Shown here: one piece after another, positions 39,401 through 54,400 of the stretch
How the letters are laid out: every line of letters begins with the position of its first letter
How positions within the stretch are numbered: position 1 is the stretch's first letter
Assembly (NCBI GenBank): GCA_013396995.1
Contig: VWZP01002396.1
Coordinates: 935,544 to 999,543, forward strand
Direction of reading: 5' to 3'
Length of the DNA stretch: 64,000 nt
Source of the DNA: Dicaeum eximium
Lineage: Eukaryota; Chordata; Aves; Passeriformes; Dicaeidae
Translations under genes and position numbers: made by a program
Notes under the pieces: generated by a model
What the model was told of the DNA's origin: nothing
The model's database searches: none
What the model saw: only the letters and a program-made list of their open reading frames with translations

Positions 39401-42400
39401 TCAATGGGGTGTAGCAGAACTGGGGAGATTTGTGAAGCTTAAGCCACCGAATTTGTCACACACAAAATTCCTGAAAATACATCACAGGGAGTACAGGAAT
39501 AAAAAGAACAAAGAAACAAGGGATGAACAAGCAGTATTTCAGAGTGAACAGACCATTAACACCAGAACAAATGCATACTGCAACATGAGGCCCAGAAAAC
39601 ACCTGCAAAGTGGCAATGTGGGTAGGCCTGGAGTAATACAGACTTCAAAGCAAACATGTACACCCTGGGTAAATCACATCATGTATATCTCAGAAAGGTT
39701 ATAGTTATAAAAAGGTTCTCTGAGACCCTCAGAAGAGAGCACATGCCCACACTCAGGCTGCCACAAGGTAATTGTCATCTCCGTGTTCCAGCCTTGAAAA
39801 GCATCATCCCTTGATCATCCTTGGGAATGACACCACCACTGAGGGGCAGGGGGGAATAAAAAACCAACATGAAAAAGATGAAAACTGTAATGATTCTTGA
39901 ACATACCTGCTGTGGAGGGTGGAGTGGGGGATGATGGAGATGTTAAAGGGGAACTCGCCCCAGAGCCTGCTAAATAAAACAACAGTCAAGTAACTACAGC
40001 TGTGACATGGCAGTTCAACACAGACAAGACACACTGCTGGAAGCAGGCCAACTTCATTGACTGAAAATCCAACCCTGCTTCCACATCTTGGGAAAGATTC
40101 CCATTCATAGCAACAGTGGCTTCACAGTACAGAGTATGAGAGAAACCCCAAACCCATGGGAAATGCACTCAATATTTTTCAGTGGGAAACATTTCTGTTG
40201 ATCAGGCTCTTGGAGTTCAGCATACAAATTCTGTTCTCCTTAAGAGTTGTGCCAATGCATGGGTGGCACTCCATCTCTCCTAAGAGATGATTTTCAGTCA
40301 GTTGCTGTACTCCACAACAAGCTGCTTTTGGACACATTTTGGCCAAGCAAATTAACTCTGGTAATCTGTTCCATAGTACCAATCATGCCTTTTAACTAAA
40401 TAAAACTTGTCAAAGGCTCTGTTGTTTTAAAACTTGGCACTGAAGCAGCAATTTAACACATAATTTTCTCATTCATCTTAACACCTTACTATGTAATACA
40501 GATCACCAGAGAGTCTCCTTGAAGACTGCACTATTTAATGGCCTAAGTAATGGATGCTGCTGTTATTCAGCTCAAATATCAAACAGAATGAAGAGACTGA
40601 TAATTTTTTTGAGGAATGGGGCACAGAAGAGCGGAAACATTACTTTATATTAGGCAGCTGAAAATATAACATCAACAATATTTTTAAGTGCTCAATTTAC
40701 TTATTATTAAATACCCAAAACAGTGGTACCAGTCTTTGGCAGTCAAATATGTAAAGTGTTGGCAATCCCAAATCTTTTCAGACAGAAGATGACAGTAATA
40801 ACAAAAAAACTGACACAGCTGTGTAGAGACAAATTCCTCTCTCTGTAGTTACCTGAGTTATTTGAGTTGCTGTATCTGGCTGAGTGATCTTCCCCACTTT
40901 CATTGGCAGAGCGTTTTGACTTCTTTAAAAGTGAGCAGAGGAGACAGAAGATAGGAATGGATAATCACTTTCTATGGTAAGGATTGAACTGACACACAGG
41001 TTTGTAACAGCCATCCACTGTATCACATGAAGTCTTTCAATGCTCAGCATCCCTCTCCCCATACCCAGCATATGCTGACGTGGTTATAAGAGCAGCAAGG
41101 CTGCTCTGTGCTCAAATATCTCTAGCCAGGCAGCAGGGAACTTCAGTGCCCTCTGAGCACAGGGGAAAGGAAGGGAACTCACACACACACCCCTCCCCAG
41201 GAAAGAAAGGAAGGCAGACAGTGCTGCAGGAGCAGACTGAAGCAGGCCCCAACAGTCCCAGGGAGCAGGACAGAGCCAAGCAGCTCATCTGGGCGTGATC
41301 TCAGCTGTTAACCAAGGCTGGTTTCATACAGCAACCTCCAACTGGTTGCACCAATATGCAAGTCAGCTACCACTGTAACTTAAACTTTTTAGTAAACCTA
41401 TTCTTTAACTAAAGAAGTGAAAACAAACAAAAAGTAGTGCAGAAAAACAAGGAAAGAGTCATGTACATATGGCTAAACCTATGCATGCTAAACATTACAA
41501 AAAAAAACTACATCTTTTTCCGTGGGAGAAGCCTATTTAAAGATTGCTTACTTTTCGTGCCAAGATCTTCCTTTTCTTTTTTTCTTCTTCAGAGCCATGA
41601 TGAGATTGAGCTCTTGTCAGCCTTCTGTGCTGGTGAATCTGCAAAATTAAGGAAAAAATAGAAGAAGACCACAGTAAGATCTTAAATGTTTGGAAGCAAT
41701 GTTTGGGGTACAAGAAAACACACTTTGCATGTTTGGATTTCCTTTTTCATTTCTAGCTTTTCTTTTACTGTTTCTGGTAGAGGATGGAGACTTGTACTGA
41801 AGTTAAAATGATCCTCTAACTTGGGAGCCACTACCTGTGAAACTGCACCTCTTAAAATAGTGAAATCTCATACAGTCAACAGCTGTTATACAACCCCTCA
41901 TATTGCATTCTTGGGAAAGCAAATCTGCTGGTGAAAGCCTCTATTACTCAAAATCATTTTTGAGTAAAAACTCACTTTCTGCATGTAAAACTGGTAAGAA
42001 GAAATGGAATGTCTGTAGGAAATAAAGAAATGTAGACATTACCAATTTCTGTTCTTCTGTTAGTCGCTTTTCTATGAATTCCTTGGAGATTTTCAATGCC
42101 TCTTTTAGCTTAGTAGGAATCTAATACAGAATGGGGAACAAAATCATAGCACAAAATATGATAAAGGAAAACACAACTTCACTGATCAAAATTCACCATT
42201 CATCTGATGACATTTCTCATCTAATGCCCCAAGATATGACACTATTTCTTAAAGAAAAGTCTAGAAGCATGTTTTTCTACTCCAAATCTAGCTACAGATC
42301 AGCAGGGACAAAGAAACACCAATCCCTGGAAGAGATACTCTAAAGGCAAGGACAGATAACTACTTTGGGACTCCAGCCACAACCCCAAATTTCTATGAGG

Positions 42401-45400
42401 CTGACAACACAAGACACAGGGCACAAATCCTCCAGAAGCTCCCCAGTGGGACCAGATGTGGCCCTGAAATGCCCCAGTGCTGGAGCTGGCAGCAAGGTGC
42501 TGATGGTCTCAGGCAGCAAAAGCAGCTTCCAGAGTGTTCACAATGTGTCTCCTCTCACTGCAAGGAATGCAGGGCTCAGAGCTCTGCTCAGACAGAGCAG
42601 CACCATCACTTGCACAAACTCCAGCTCAGCAGCTGCTCTTGGACAGCCCGGGGTCACATCGTGCTCTCCTCTAAGGGGTGGCACAACCTTCTCAGGGTCA
42701 GTGTGGCAAAGGAATCCAAACTCTGATGGCAACAGCCATAGAGGCAAATCAAGCCAGCTCTCCTTGATCCCCTCCATTAATTAATATGTACCAATCCACA
42801 TCCTGGCACTTCCACAAACATCAGCAAATCAGTGTTCAACTCTACCTTAAACTGTGGTTTCTCAGAGTTTGTTAGCAGGACATCACTGAATAATCTGTGA
42901 GTTGATTAAAAAAAGAAAAAAGAGGAAAATTATTTCCAAGAGACAGGCAAAACCAGAAGAAGAAGACTATTGGTATTGTTCACTTAAACCCCTCTTCCTC
43001 CTTTTGCTTGTCTGTCCTCAACCCCTGGCCACAGATTTCTATGTACTCCTTTTTATTTTCTAAGCACTGCTGTGAGATTAGCAGCACCCAACCCTCAGAA
43101 TGTAGCCACTACTTATGGCTGAGAAAACTGGTTTGTGCGAGATATTGTAAAAGTGGATAGAACAGGTACAGTTATCAAAGGTAGAGAAGGGTTCCTCCCA
43201 AAAAAAGAATACCTTTTCCTTAAAAGTATATGAATTCTTTATTAAAAAGAAATAAATTCCAGGGACTTTATTTTAAATTTTACCTAAACAAAATCACTGC
43301 TCTTGTTAAAAAATTTCTCTAAGCACGACCCTTGTCTTAGAATTAACAAGGAACATGTGAAAGATTAAGTGACCTTAGCATTTGAAAATATCTACATTCT
43401 TGCCTGTCCTTACTAAAAGGCAATTAAAGCAAATATTGTAATATTTTTGCTCTCCCCTCTATGGTATTAGCAGAAACACCATCAATGATTAATCCTTTTC
43501 CATCCAAAACAGAGACACTAGAGGGCAATGGTAGTCTGGAAATAAACTGGTTAGTCCATTTCAAGATACTTGGTCCTGGAGAACATACTAGAAAACTGTC
43601 ACAGAGAAACCTCAATCCTAGCTTCAAGATAAATATTTTGGAGTTGCTGTTCACTACGGAAAATTATCACAGGCTTATACTAGAGAAAACAAATTTATGT
43701 GTAGAATCAAGTTAATAAAGGAAAATGAAAAATTCAGAATTAAAGCAAATTTTAAAACACTTCCAAAAAATCCATGAAAGTTCATCCTTGTTACAGGACT
43801 TTCTGACCCTTTCAGATTACATGTTCTTATGGTTATAATAAATAGATATTTAAATTATATTAATTGTTTTAAATTACATTAATTGCATTGCATGTGTAGA
43901 ACACTTTCGTAAAGAGTATTGGTATGAAGTATAATATCCAAAGAGTATTGGAATGTAGGATAATATCTTATATATCAAATGCAGCTGGGCATAGATTGTT
44001 TAGTCAACAACCTTTAAAACCTGTATATTTCTGTATTCCCAGAGTTTTCCTATAGTATTTCTACCCTGCTTACATTGTTCTCTCTACCTCGCACCTTAAA
44101 AAGCAGAGGAGGGGAGGAGAGGAAGGAATCAAAGGCTGCAGTGACTCTTCCCAACCAGGAAATCTGAACCTCAGAGCAGGCTCTAAATGCACTGCAATCT
44201 GTGCTGTGAGACCAGACCCAGATTTGGGTATGGACAATTTAGGAGGCCCTAACTACAACATCTCACATTAAGAAATAATAAAAGAACCTCCCACCAGAAC
44301 TGTGGTTCCATGCTCAGCGTGCTGGTGACGTGTCACAGCATGGGGATAGCAATTCCCCTGGAATGCTGTGCCCTAACTGCAGGCAGGGTGGCCCTGCAGA
44401 CAGGTGTGGTCCCCACTCAGTGGCACACTGGCAGTGCTCCTTTTCTGCATCCTGGCCGTGCCCCCATCCTGCCCTCACCCCTTCACTGCATACTTGAAGG
44501 GCAGCCTGTAAGGAAATTTATTCTGTCTATAGAGAATCCCTAAGCCTGTCCTGCAGGAAACCAGACAGAACTTCCACGCTACATTTCATAGCCACAGCAG
44601 GTCTAAATCTCACTGCTGAGCAAAGCAAGAAATACATTTTGCCAGTCCTAAGTGAACTGATAGCAAAATCTTCTGAAGGGGGGACATGCAAAGGTCTGAA
44701 GGCGACATGCAAAAAGACTCCTTATTCTAAATCCTTTAAATCAATCTGTACATGATCTCACTCATGCTTGCATTACTTTAATGGCTGGATTAATTCAAAC
44801 CATGCTAAATAAAGTGCATACATAACAGCTCCAACACACCGAGAGACAAAGAAACATTAAACACACATTTTAACAAGGGATGGGCTCTATAAAGCCTATG
44901 AAGCTTCCCTTGGGACACATCCCTCAGAACAAGGAGCAAACCTTTCTAAAGAGGAACCAGAGCAGAAAGTCTCTTCCTCCTGAAATAATTAAAAACATTG
45001 CTGTGAATATAAAACAAGTCAAACAGGACTTACGGCATCTGTAAGAGCCGCGAGACAGTTGGCATCCCATTCTTCAGAGCTTCACAAGTCAGAATGGACT
45101 CCAACACTGACACTACCAAAGAAAGAGTAAGAATGAACACATTTTTGCACAGCAGGATAGCAAAATATTTAGAATGAACGTTTGGCACTGTTGTGTGGTG
45201 CTCCCCTAAGTATTGCATCAACCAAGCAGTGAAGGAGCTCTGTGGCATGTGTTTTTTATTACAGCATTACTGTTACACATAGAAGCTTTTCAAGAATGTT
45301 AGACATCAGGCAAGGGATCCAGGCATCTCATTACTTGCTAAACACTGCTTTATCACTCAGCTAAAAAAGTTTTATTCATACACTACATGTATTTCATGAA

Positions 45401-48400
45401 GAACACATTTTCTATTTGACCAAATTATTAATTCTTTCTGGTCACGGGGCGCAAAGATCTCAGGCTGCTATTTCACAGCACTTCAGCTCAGGCAAAGTCT
45501 AAGAGTGTACCCAGGCAGCTGTGACTGAGATGTTCTGCACTGCATACTAACCAACAAACACTGATGGAGCAGGGGGGAAGCTCTCCACTGGAATCGTGTC
45601 TGGAGGTCTTCCATAGGTCATTTCATACAGTAGGTGTCCAAAGCAATGAACATCAACACCCTCTAAAGTCTGTGGGGGAACAAAAAAAATAGAACCACAA
45701 CTTGTTAGTTTTTCATAACTGGTTAAACCAGTAATCTTGCATGTGAAGATAGAAAAGAGGAACCATTTAGGCAGTTCCTAACCACAACCATTTCCCTGCA
45801 TAACTGGAGCTCAGATGAAATCTTCATGCTACAAGCTAAAGCAAGCAGGCTCTGTTGTCTTTCTGTACAAGATGGTACAAATGGGAGAGCAGTGTAGTCA
45901 AGTTCTCTAAAAATGTGTAAAGTAGTAAACTCTTCACAAAGCAGTTTAGAGATGTACACACCAACAGAAGTCGCAACCAAGCACACTTTCCTAGCTAAGT
46001 CAAACAGCAAAGAATGAGATTGATAAAATAACTAGCTGTCACTTTACAGGGAAGTAGATAAAAAGACAGGAAAAATGCATACCAAACAAACCTAGGAGAG
46101 TCTCTTTTGCTCCTCCTTAGGTTTGTGCAAGCTGTACATTCATGCTGAGCTCCCAGACAGCATATTTCCAAGATTTCTGAATCATGTTTAAACAGAAGAG
46201 GCTCCTCTCACTGTAAGAGGCTTTGACAGCACTAAAAGATTTGGACTAACCATGAACTTGTGATCGTTTCTTTGACAACACAGTAGAACTTGTTTAGCAA
46301 GGTCAGCAAGCAGCTCTCTCGTGATGCTGCACAGAATTTATTACAATGAGAGCCTAAAGGCAGGGAATGATGTTGCTGCAACAGGGCAAATTTGTTTTCA
46401 TATTTTTGCAGTAAGATTAATATTTTGCTTTGCAAGCCTGCAGTCAAACAGAGACCCCTCAAACAAATAAAAATAACCTTTGAATAGCTAGAGATCTGGA
46501 AGCATCTGATCAATTTTCAGTCTCCACCAACAACAAGGCTGATTACTGCTCCCAGCTAAGCACAAGCAAATAGCTGTGCTCACTGTACAGACATACAAGT
46601 GAAACTGTAGTAGACAACATGCACATTCCTATGAAATACATTCCAGGGTGGAAAGGAATCTTAAAACAATTGCACTTTACCTCTACTTGTGCTGGCACTG
46701 TTGTCATAAAAACACTCACCTGCACTCCCCCTCTACCTGCTTACCTTTGGCCTCAGCCTCACTCTAGTGTGCTGCAACAAAACTGCTGTGCAGCCAGACA
46801 GTGATTTGGAGGAAGCAGAAAACTGATTTGAAGGAGCAAAGCTCAGATTTAAAAAAAAGAGGCTTGAGAGAGGTTTTTTCTTTCTAGTCAGTTCTCCACA
46901 AAGGTTAAGAATAAAGATTTGCATAAGAGTCAGATAAATTCCTTGTCTGAACCTTACGTTAATTTTCCGAAACTGTGAAAAGTATGATCGATAAAATGAT
47001 GGAAGTCCCAACAAGGAATTTTCTAGATCCAGTAACTTGCAGGTATCCCCATCCAGCATCACATTGGCAGAGTGAAGATGGCCATAAGGAAATCCTTTCT
47101 CATGGAGGAATTTTAATACCTGAAAAAAATCCAGTAGAGAAGCACTATCACAAGATGCTCTGATGATCTCAAGATCATAAGATCATCAACCTAAATGCTC
47201 CAATACTAAAGCAAGCACATAATAAATGAGGCCCCCATTTGGAATGCTCACTCAACTTGATCTTCTATCTACATCCTCTTTGGCTGACTATTCATTCCCA
47301 TTTCACTGGCAGCACTTTTCACAAAACAAATATTTGATGCTGATCCTCAAAGCAGGTTTAAAGAGCTCCCAAAGAGATCTCGAAACTAAAATTTAAGATT
47401 CTACTGAACATGATAGTTTGAGTAAAAAAAAAAAAAATTAAAAACACACTAACAACCATGAATTTATGGCACATGTTCTGTAGGCTATGAGTTACTTCTT
47501 TCCCTTTTTACACAAGGAACAGACTATATTATCACCTCTCTCCTATTCAAGCTCCACACATACCAACTGCATTTTTTGGGGGGTCGTGAATGGTCTCACA
47601 CAAATATATCTAAATTCAACTCAGCAGCATATCTCAATTTACATTCAGCTTTGAAGGCTGCTGCTGATATAAACCCTGTATACTCAAAAGTTTGTCCACT
47701 TTCTATAGTTAGATCAGTTGGCCTCCAAAATAATAAATCAAAAAAGCTGGTAAATAAAGCACAAAAAAGTACCTCTAATATTTGCCTTCCATATGTTTTT
47801 ATTTGCTGAAGTTCAAGACCTTGAATTTTTTTAGGATTGCAATACTTCTTCAGGAATGGGTCTTTTGGCTTTGCCTTTAAAAGAAACACACGTGTCAAGT
47901 ATCATGCCCAGAAAAGTCACATTTGTCTTAGTTTGCTTAGCAATTGATGGCAAACACTTTTATAAAAAACATGTATGGTCATTCCAGAATATGTTCTGCT
48001 ATTTGATGTGGGGGAAGGCGGAAATGTTACCTTATAAATAAGGTCCTTTAGTGTCCCTTTTTCACTGAACGGTCTAATAACCAGCGCTGAAGATTCGTTG
48101 GCAGTGGCAAAAGTGATTTTGTAAATATAGGGATGCTACCAAAAGAAGAAACTGTAGGTAAATTTTAGATGATGGATTTTTTTAAACAATTTGTATTCAA
48201 TTCACAAGTAAGAAAATATCAGCCTGAATTGTATATTTAAAGTAGTAAATTGGATTCTGTCAGTGACATGGAATTACTCAAGTTATTCAGTCTTAACCTG
48301 GAGTAAATGCAAAGAAAACTTCACAAAGACATTATTCAATTAACATATAAATTAAAAACAACCAAAAAAAATCTATTTCAGCCAGTCTTTCACATGCTTA

Positions 48401-51400
48401 ACATCCTTAAAGAGAGACTCCAGAGACTCCTTTTGGAGTCAAATGCCAGTTTTTCAGGCAGAGATATCCACTGGATTTATAATGTGGCATTTCACAGGAG
48501 CTTAAATTGTACACCCTCCATTGCAGCTCTACTAAGATGCTCCTGTCTTGAGTCCAAAGAACTGAAAAAATAATTATACTCATTCCACTGCCTCATCCAC
48601 TGCTGCCTGAGAATATCCCAGCTCATGGGTTAGCAATTACATCTAAACAGCACTATCCTAACAGCCTGAAGGTGTTCAGGAGATGAAATAAAAGCTCATG
48701 ATCTCACTGTACTGCACAAGAAGAAAATAATCAAATCAACCACAACACTGAATCTCCTGTAATAATCCTGCAGGATTATTATTTGTGCTGAGAACATATT
48801 ACCTCATAGTATATGGAAAATGTAATTAAAAGATTTGCAAACCTTTAATGAAAGCAACTCTAAAAGTACAAACTATGCCAATTAGGTTACATGTGTTTTT
48901 CCAAGATCAGTTCTTGACACACACTTTTGTGCTAGCACAATTTAAAAATCTTCAGTACTCACAGAACAGGAAGAAAGAAGTTTCACAGCATACTGTAAGT
49001 CTCTGTCAGACAAGTATTTATCAGGGCCAAGATCAGCCTGGAAGTAAACAGGAAAAGAATGGCATTAAAATATATGTTGCATTCCATACAGAAAATGCGA
49101 TCAATGACATACCCTGGCAAATTGGGACAGATGTTTGAAGGCATATTTTGAAGAGCAAGCAAGGAAATTACATACACAAAATGAAACCTGAAAAGGCTGA
49201 ATAAGGCCATACAAACAGCCTGCCATAAATAAGTATTACTGCCTGTTTCCTCCCACAGACCTGACATGCATTACTACCACTGAATGAACTTTGCCAACCC
49301 TAAACTGAGGGACTGTGTACGTTAGGAACTGATAAGGCACCTTCTTCCTCTGCAGCAAGAAAAACTTCCCTCCTCCCACAGACTTTAGTGACCTCTGCTC
49401 TCCAGTGAAGTCTAACAAACAGCTGTGCTCATACAACTAACAGGGCAACACATTTCAGCACAGGAGCAAAAGCAACTGTCCTTAAGGGAGCAATTCATGC
49501 TCCCCTCACCTGTTAGCTCACCAGTACAACTAAAGATCTGAGTAGAAAAACCCATGACTTTAAAAAGGTTCATCTCATTATTTTCAGTGAGCACATTTAT
49601 ATTATGGTCAACAGCCACATCATTACAATGAAAGAATCCTGAGGTGCACGTCTCGGAGCAAATGACCAGGCACAGAAAACTCCAAACTGGATTTGCCAGC
49701 AAAGGAAAGAAATACAAGAAATTCCACACCACACATCTACCTAAGGGCTTCCAAAGTTCTCTCAAAGCCTGAGCTCTTCAATCTCTCTCCCCATCACTCA
49801 TACATGGTAGTCAAAATCAAACTTTGAGTGAAATTGAGAAAGACTTAAGTATGAAATTAAAGCATAGATACCCAGCTTAACACTAGCCGTTCCTTTGGTT
49901 GATTCTTAATTTTCATTAAGAAATATTTCTTACGTATTCGCCAACCTACAAAAAAAGTAAAGAAAAAAGTCAGCAGCAGCTTTAATTAAACACTGCTAAT
50001 TCACACAGCTTACAGGCAGGACAAGGTCTGTAAGCAAAGACAATACTGGAATCTTAGGACAACTCATATAGTTGGGAAAAAATCAGGTAAGTTTTCTTGC
50101 ATACATGCCCTTCTTACCTATATCTTTTAATGGTTCAACTACTTCCCACTTTGGCTCTGATCGGAAGAACATTGAAACATGCTGTAAGGCAATTTCTGGA
50201 AAGAAAAAAAAAGGAGACAAAGAGGGAGAAAAAGAAGAAAAAAATTTAAATGTTTTTAAGACACTATATAATGTAATTATCCACATATGAGGTATGGTCC
50301 AATGCCAGAAGGAAGCCTTCAGGAATTCAGAATAAAAGTCAGCAAAATCAATTCAAAAGGAAACCAGATAAAAACACAGTTACAGAGTATTTGCATTTTT
50401 AACCTGGTAACTAAAATCCAGAGAGAAAACAGAGAAAGCACTGCTTGGAAAACTTAGCTTAGCAATCTCCATTCAATCTGTACTGGATCTACATTTCCAA
50501 GTCTAAACCACAGCTCAGATTTCCCAGACTAGGTGTACACAACATTAGAACATCAAATGCTTCTGCTGTATCTGTAAAAGTGCTTTTATCTCTTTGACAT
50601 CCATCTATGTTGCTATTACTAAGTGTAGTTTATGTAAACTAATTAGTTCTGTTTCACTATATGTTATTGTGCCCTTTTCTGTGCAGGCAGAGGTATTTGG
50701 CCAGCTATCATGAGTCTTCATACATTTTGGGGGCCAAGGGGGAGGACACCCATTTGGTTAGTGAATTCTCCCACAGCTGGGAACACAACTGGTTTATTCA
50801 TGAAGTGACTCGAGAGGAAATCTCAATGAGAAGTGGGGGGGAAAAAGGAAATCATGCCAACAAGGAATTTTCTCTAACGTGGCACAGAAACACAGCAAAA
50901 AGGTTCAGATGCGCTGATCTCTCTGCATTGTATCTTTTTTCTTTAGAAATATGCTAGAAAAAAGTGCAATAAATATCATCTCTCTGCTCCAGTATCTGAG
51001 AAATGACAAACTGATGGTGTCTCTAAAGACCATAGGCAATCTCATGTGTCACCAGCTTCCCCACAACTTACAGGAAAAACCATCTTAATGAAAGTGCTCA
51101 GAATGAACACAGAAATCACAACACCTCCTTGAGAATTTAAATTACTTGCTCAGCATTAGCCAGACAAACTGCATCCTTAAAGAGTTACTAATAATTTACA
51201 ACTCCTGTGCAGCTTATCATATCGGGGAATGTTCTTTGCACTTTGAAGCTGAAGACACAAGAACGTTACATAAAGGGGGAGAAAAATAGACAAGTGAAAA
51301 GGAAGCAGTGAGTTCCTGCTTCAGTAGGCTCTGCTTCTAAGAAAACAAGCTTTGCATTTTGCAAAGAGTTGGTTTGCCAATGAACTAAATTTGTAGAGTG

Positions 51401-54400
51401 GGTTTCATCACTAAGAGGAAGTTTTTTCAGTCTGTAAGACAAATATTTATTGATATCCAATGGCTGAAGCTAAAGTAAGACAAATTCAAAGAAGAAACTG
51501 ATCACTGGGATATAATTTTAAGGAATGCAGTGACTTTCCAGTATCTGTGGGAAGAGGGTGTCTGGCTTAGTCTAGCCTTGAAAAAGTAATCGACCTAGCT
51601 CAAACAATTAGTTCTAAAAGTCTCACACCCCAAAGCAAGGGTAGGAGCTGGGCAAGATAACCACAGTTCTTGAAAGATTCAGTATTCAGAAAATTGGCTG
51701 GTTTAACAGAACACTAAGCTGACAAACTTAACTCCACCTTACACTCTGACAGACATATTATTTCCCAAAAGCAACTCCTTTCATTTATTATGAATTGTGC
51801 AAAGTAGATGTCACTCTCACAAAGGCCCCTCCTCCAAGTTCTGCTTATACAGATCTTGACCCTCTTCACTCCTCTGTGAAACAATTCAAATATTTATATT
51901 TGACAATCCCAGCAGGATCCATGCACAGAGCTGGAGAAGCATTATCATAAATAATCACATTCACAGTATAATAATTTTGAAGATTGCTCCCCCCATGCTT
52001 CAGTGTAGATTCTGGCCAGCGTTCACAGAAGATACACAGCACATGCTGAAGTCAAAGTGAAGCACAGTTCTGTATTTTCTACTTACCAGTGTAATTTACA
52101 GAATAGCTGTTTGGGTCCAAGAATTTCTTTACCAGTTCACAGTTAGACAGTATGTGATGGGTAGTAATTACATCCAGATAGGCCTGGAGTCCCTTCTGTC
52201 TTTCAGCAATGAATTCACGCTCCATATTTCCAATCAACTTTTTTGGAGGAAGAGGTAGACTTAGAGTTGAGATCTTTAAAAGAGAGGAAAAATTACTATC
52301 CTTGCTCCCAAAATGCCTCAAGGATATAAAGCTAGCAACCCAGAAAGCAAAAGTTCCTCAGCAGCAAGCTAACTACTGGATAACTCTTTTTGCACTGTGT
52401 ATGTACAAGCTTTTATATTTTTCCTAAGCACTGTTATCAGAGTCAGATGACAGCTCACATCCCACTGTGAAAAGATTAGTAAGTAGAACAACACAGAAAA
52501 TACAAGGAGACAAATTTTTCCTAGTGAGTCATACATTTAAGATCACTACCCAAAACTTTCAGATACTAAATGGCCACCATTTTCAGCCAGATTCTTTGTA
52601 TGACGTACTTCTGCCACAGCACAAAAACAATTCACACCTTACCATTTTTCCTGGGTAAGATTTATACTTTCTTATTTCATCAAGTGCAGATTAGTAACTT
52701 TCATCTGCCTCTATGTATTTGTAGGTAACATAAGCCCTTCCTGTTAGTATTTTAAACACGTAATTTCAAATACAGGGCAGATTTCCATTTTATCGTCTGA
52801 ATTTGTTCCTGTACATTTTTTAAACATCTATGCATCTTTCAACCCAAAAATAGCTGCAATCTACCAGGGAATGTACACTAATCATTTTATACTGACACAA
52901 GAGATCCAAAACTTGAAGAAAAAAAATCAGAGAAATCCTTCAAAATAGGACAATGAAAAAAATTCAAAGCCTTGTGTAAATCAGATCAAAGAGATCATCT
53001 TTAGTGTTTAGATTCAATTACGTCATGTGAATTGCCAGAACACATTTTTCGTGTTGTTAACACATCATTGTCCTGCAGATCAAAGCACCTGCCTTGGGTA
53101 AGCTCAATCTCTATGGGAGTTACCTTTAAGAATTGTGTGTTGCAGGAACCAATTACACCAGATGCAATAACCTCATTTCTAAAGCAAACAGATCACCAGG
53201 GAGAAGACAGGGACTTTTGGTGTTTGAACAACTTTCATTTTAACTAGTGGAAAAAGTAACGGATTAGTTCTACAAACTGGGCCAGAAGTAGCATTCCCCT
53301 TCCTTTCTACCTCCTTCATTTGAACACAGGAGTTGTCCTCTGCTAACTTTAGCACTTCTCCTACTTCTCGTTTTCTGACTTCAAATTATGGACTGAAAAA
53401 GAACTATAACTATGTCTGAATTACAGAAACTGTTAATAAAAACCAAGAAAAAAACCAAAAGCAACCATAAACCACTTAAAGCCAGTAATTCATCAAATTA
53501 GTTTTAGCACCAGAGGTAAACAGAACTCTCTTTTGGGAGACCACTCATTTCAATTAGAACTGAGTTTCTAAACAAGAACTAAGTCCTTTTCTAGTATTAC
53601 TCACTTAAAAAGCATGTCAAATCATCATCACCTTTACCTTCTTGACCTGACAGCTAGCTACCATCAGAGAGAAACTCACTCTAATTCACATGTTTTCCAA
53701 CCACTATTATTTGTTTTAAAACTTATAAATCAGGCTTCTACTATTTTTCAGCAGAAAGTAACATTCAGGCCCAGGTTTTTGTAGCAATCTGCCAAAACTC
53801 AGGGCGCAGCACAGCAGGAACACTCCACCACAGAGGAACACCTCACTGAGTGCCTGACCTTGCAGACCCCACATGCTTTCAGACATTACTTCTCAGTGGC
53901 CCCAGCTCACCACTGGAGCCAGGATGGGCTTCAGCCAGGGAAGAACCTGGGAATTAACATTCTTATCTTCAAACCACAGCCTGCTCAGGAATGTCTGTTC
54001 AAAAGCTGCAATAAACTGCTTCACAAAAGCCAGATATCTTGCTGTGAGTACCAGCACTTCACTTGATAAAACAGAAGAGCCAATGATCTCCACTGATCTC
54101 TGTCAAGTAAGTAAAGAGGAAGAAATGCAGAAACAACTGGAAGAAGCTTTTCAATCTGGTACAACTGAGAGTTCAGGGAACCTGTCTTGAAACTTTCTGA
54201 TACAAATCAGGGTCACATACATACACTTCATTATTTTCCAAGGTATTTGGCAGGATTGCATTCCCTAGCCTAGACAATTTTGAAATTCTCAATCCTTACT
54301 ATTATCACATAGGTAGTACAAGATTAAGAACAGAAAATTCGCATACCAGCTCAACTGCAGCTGTGCTCAAACACATTCACACAAACATACAGAGAGGTCA

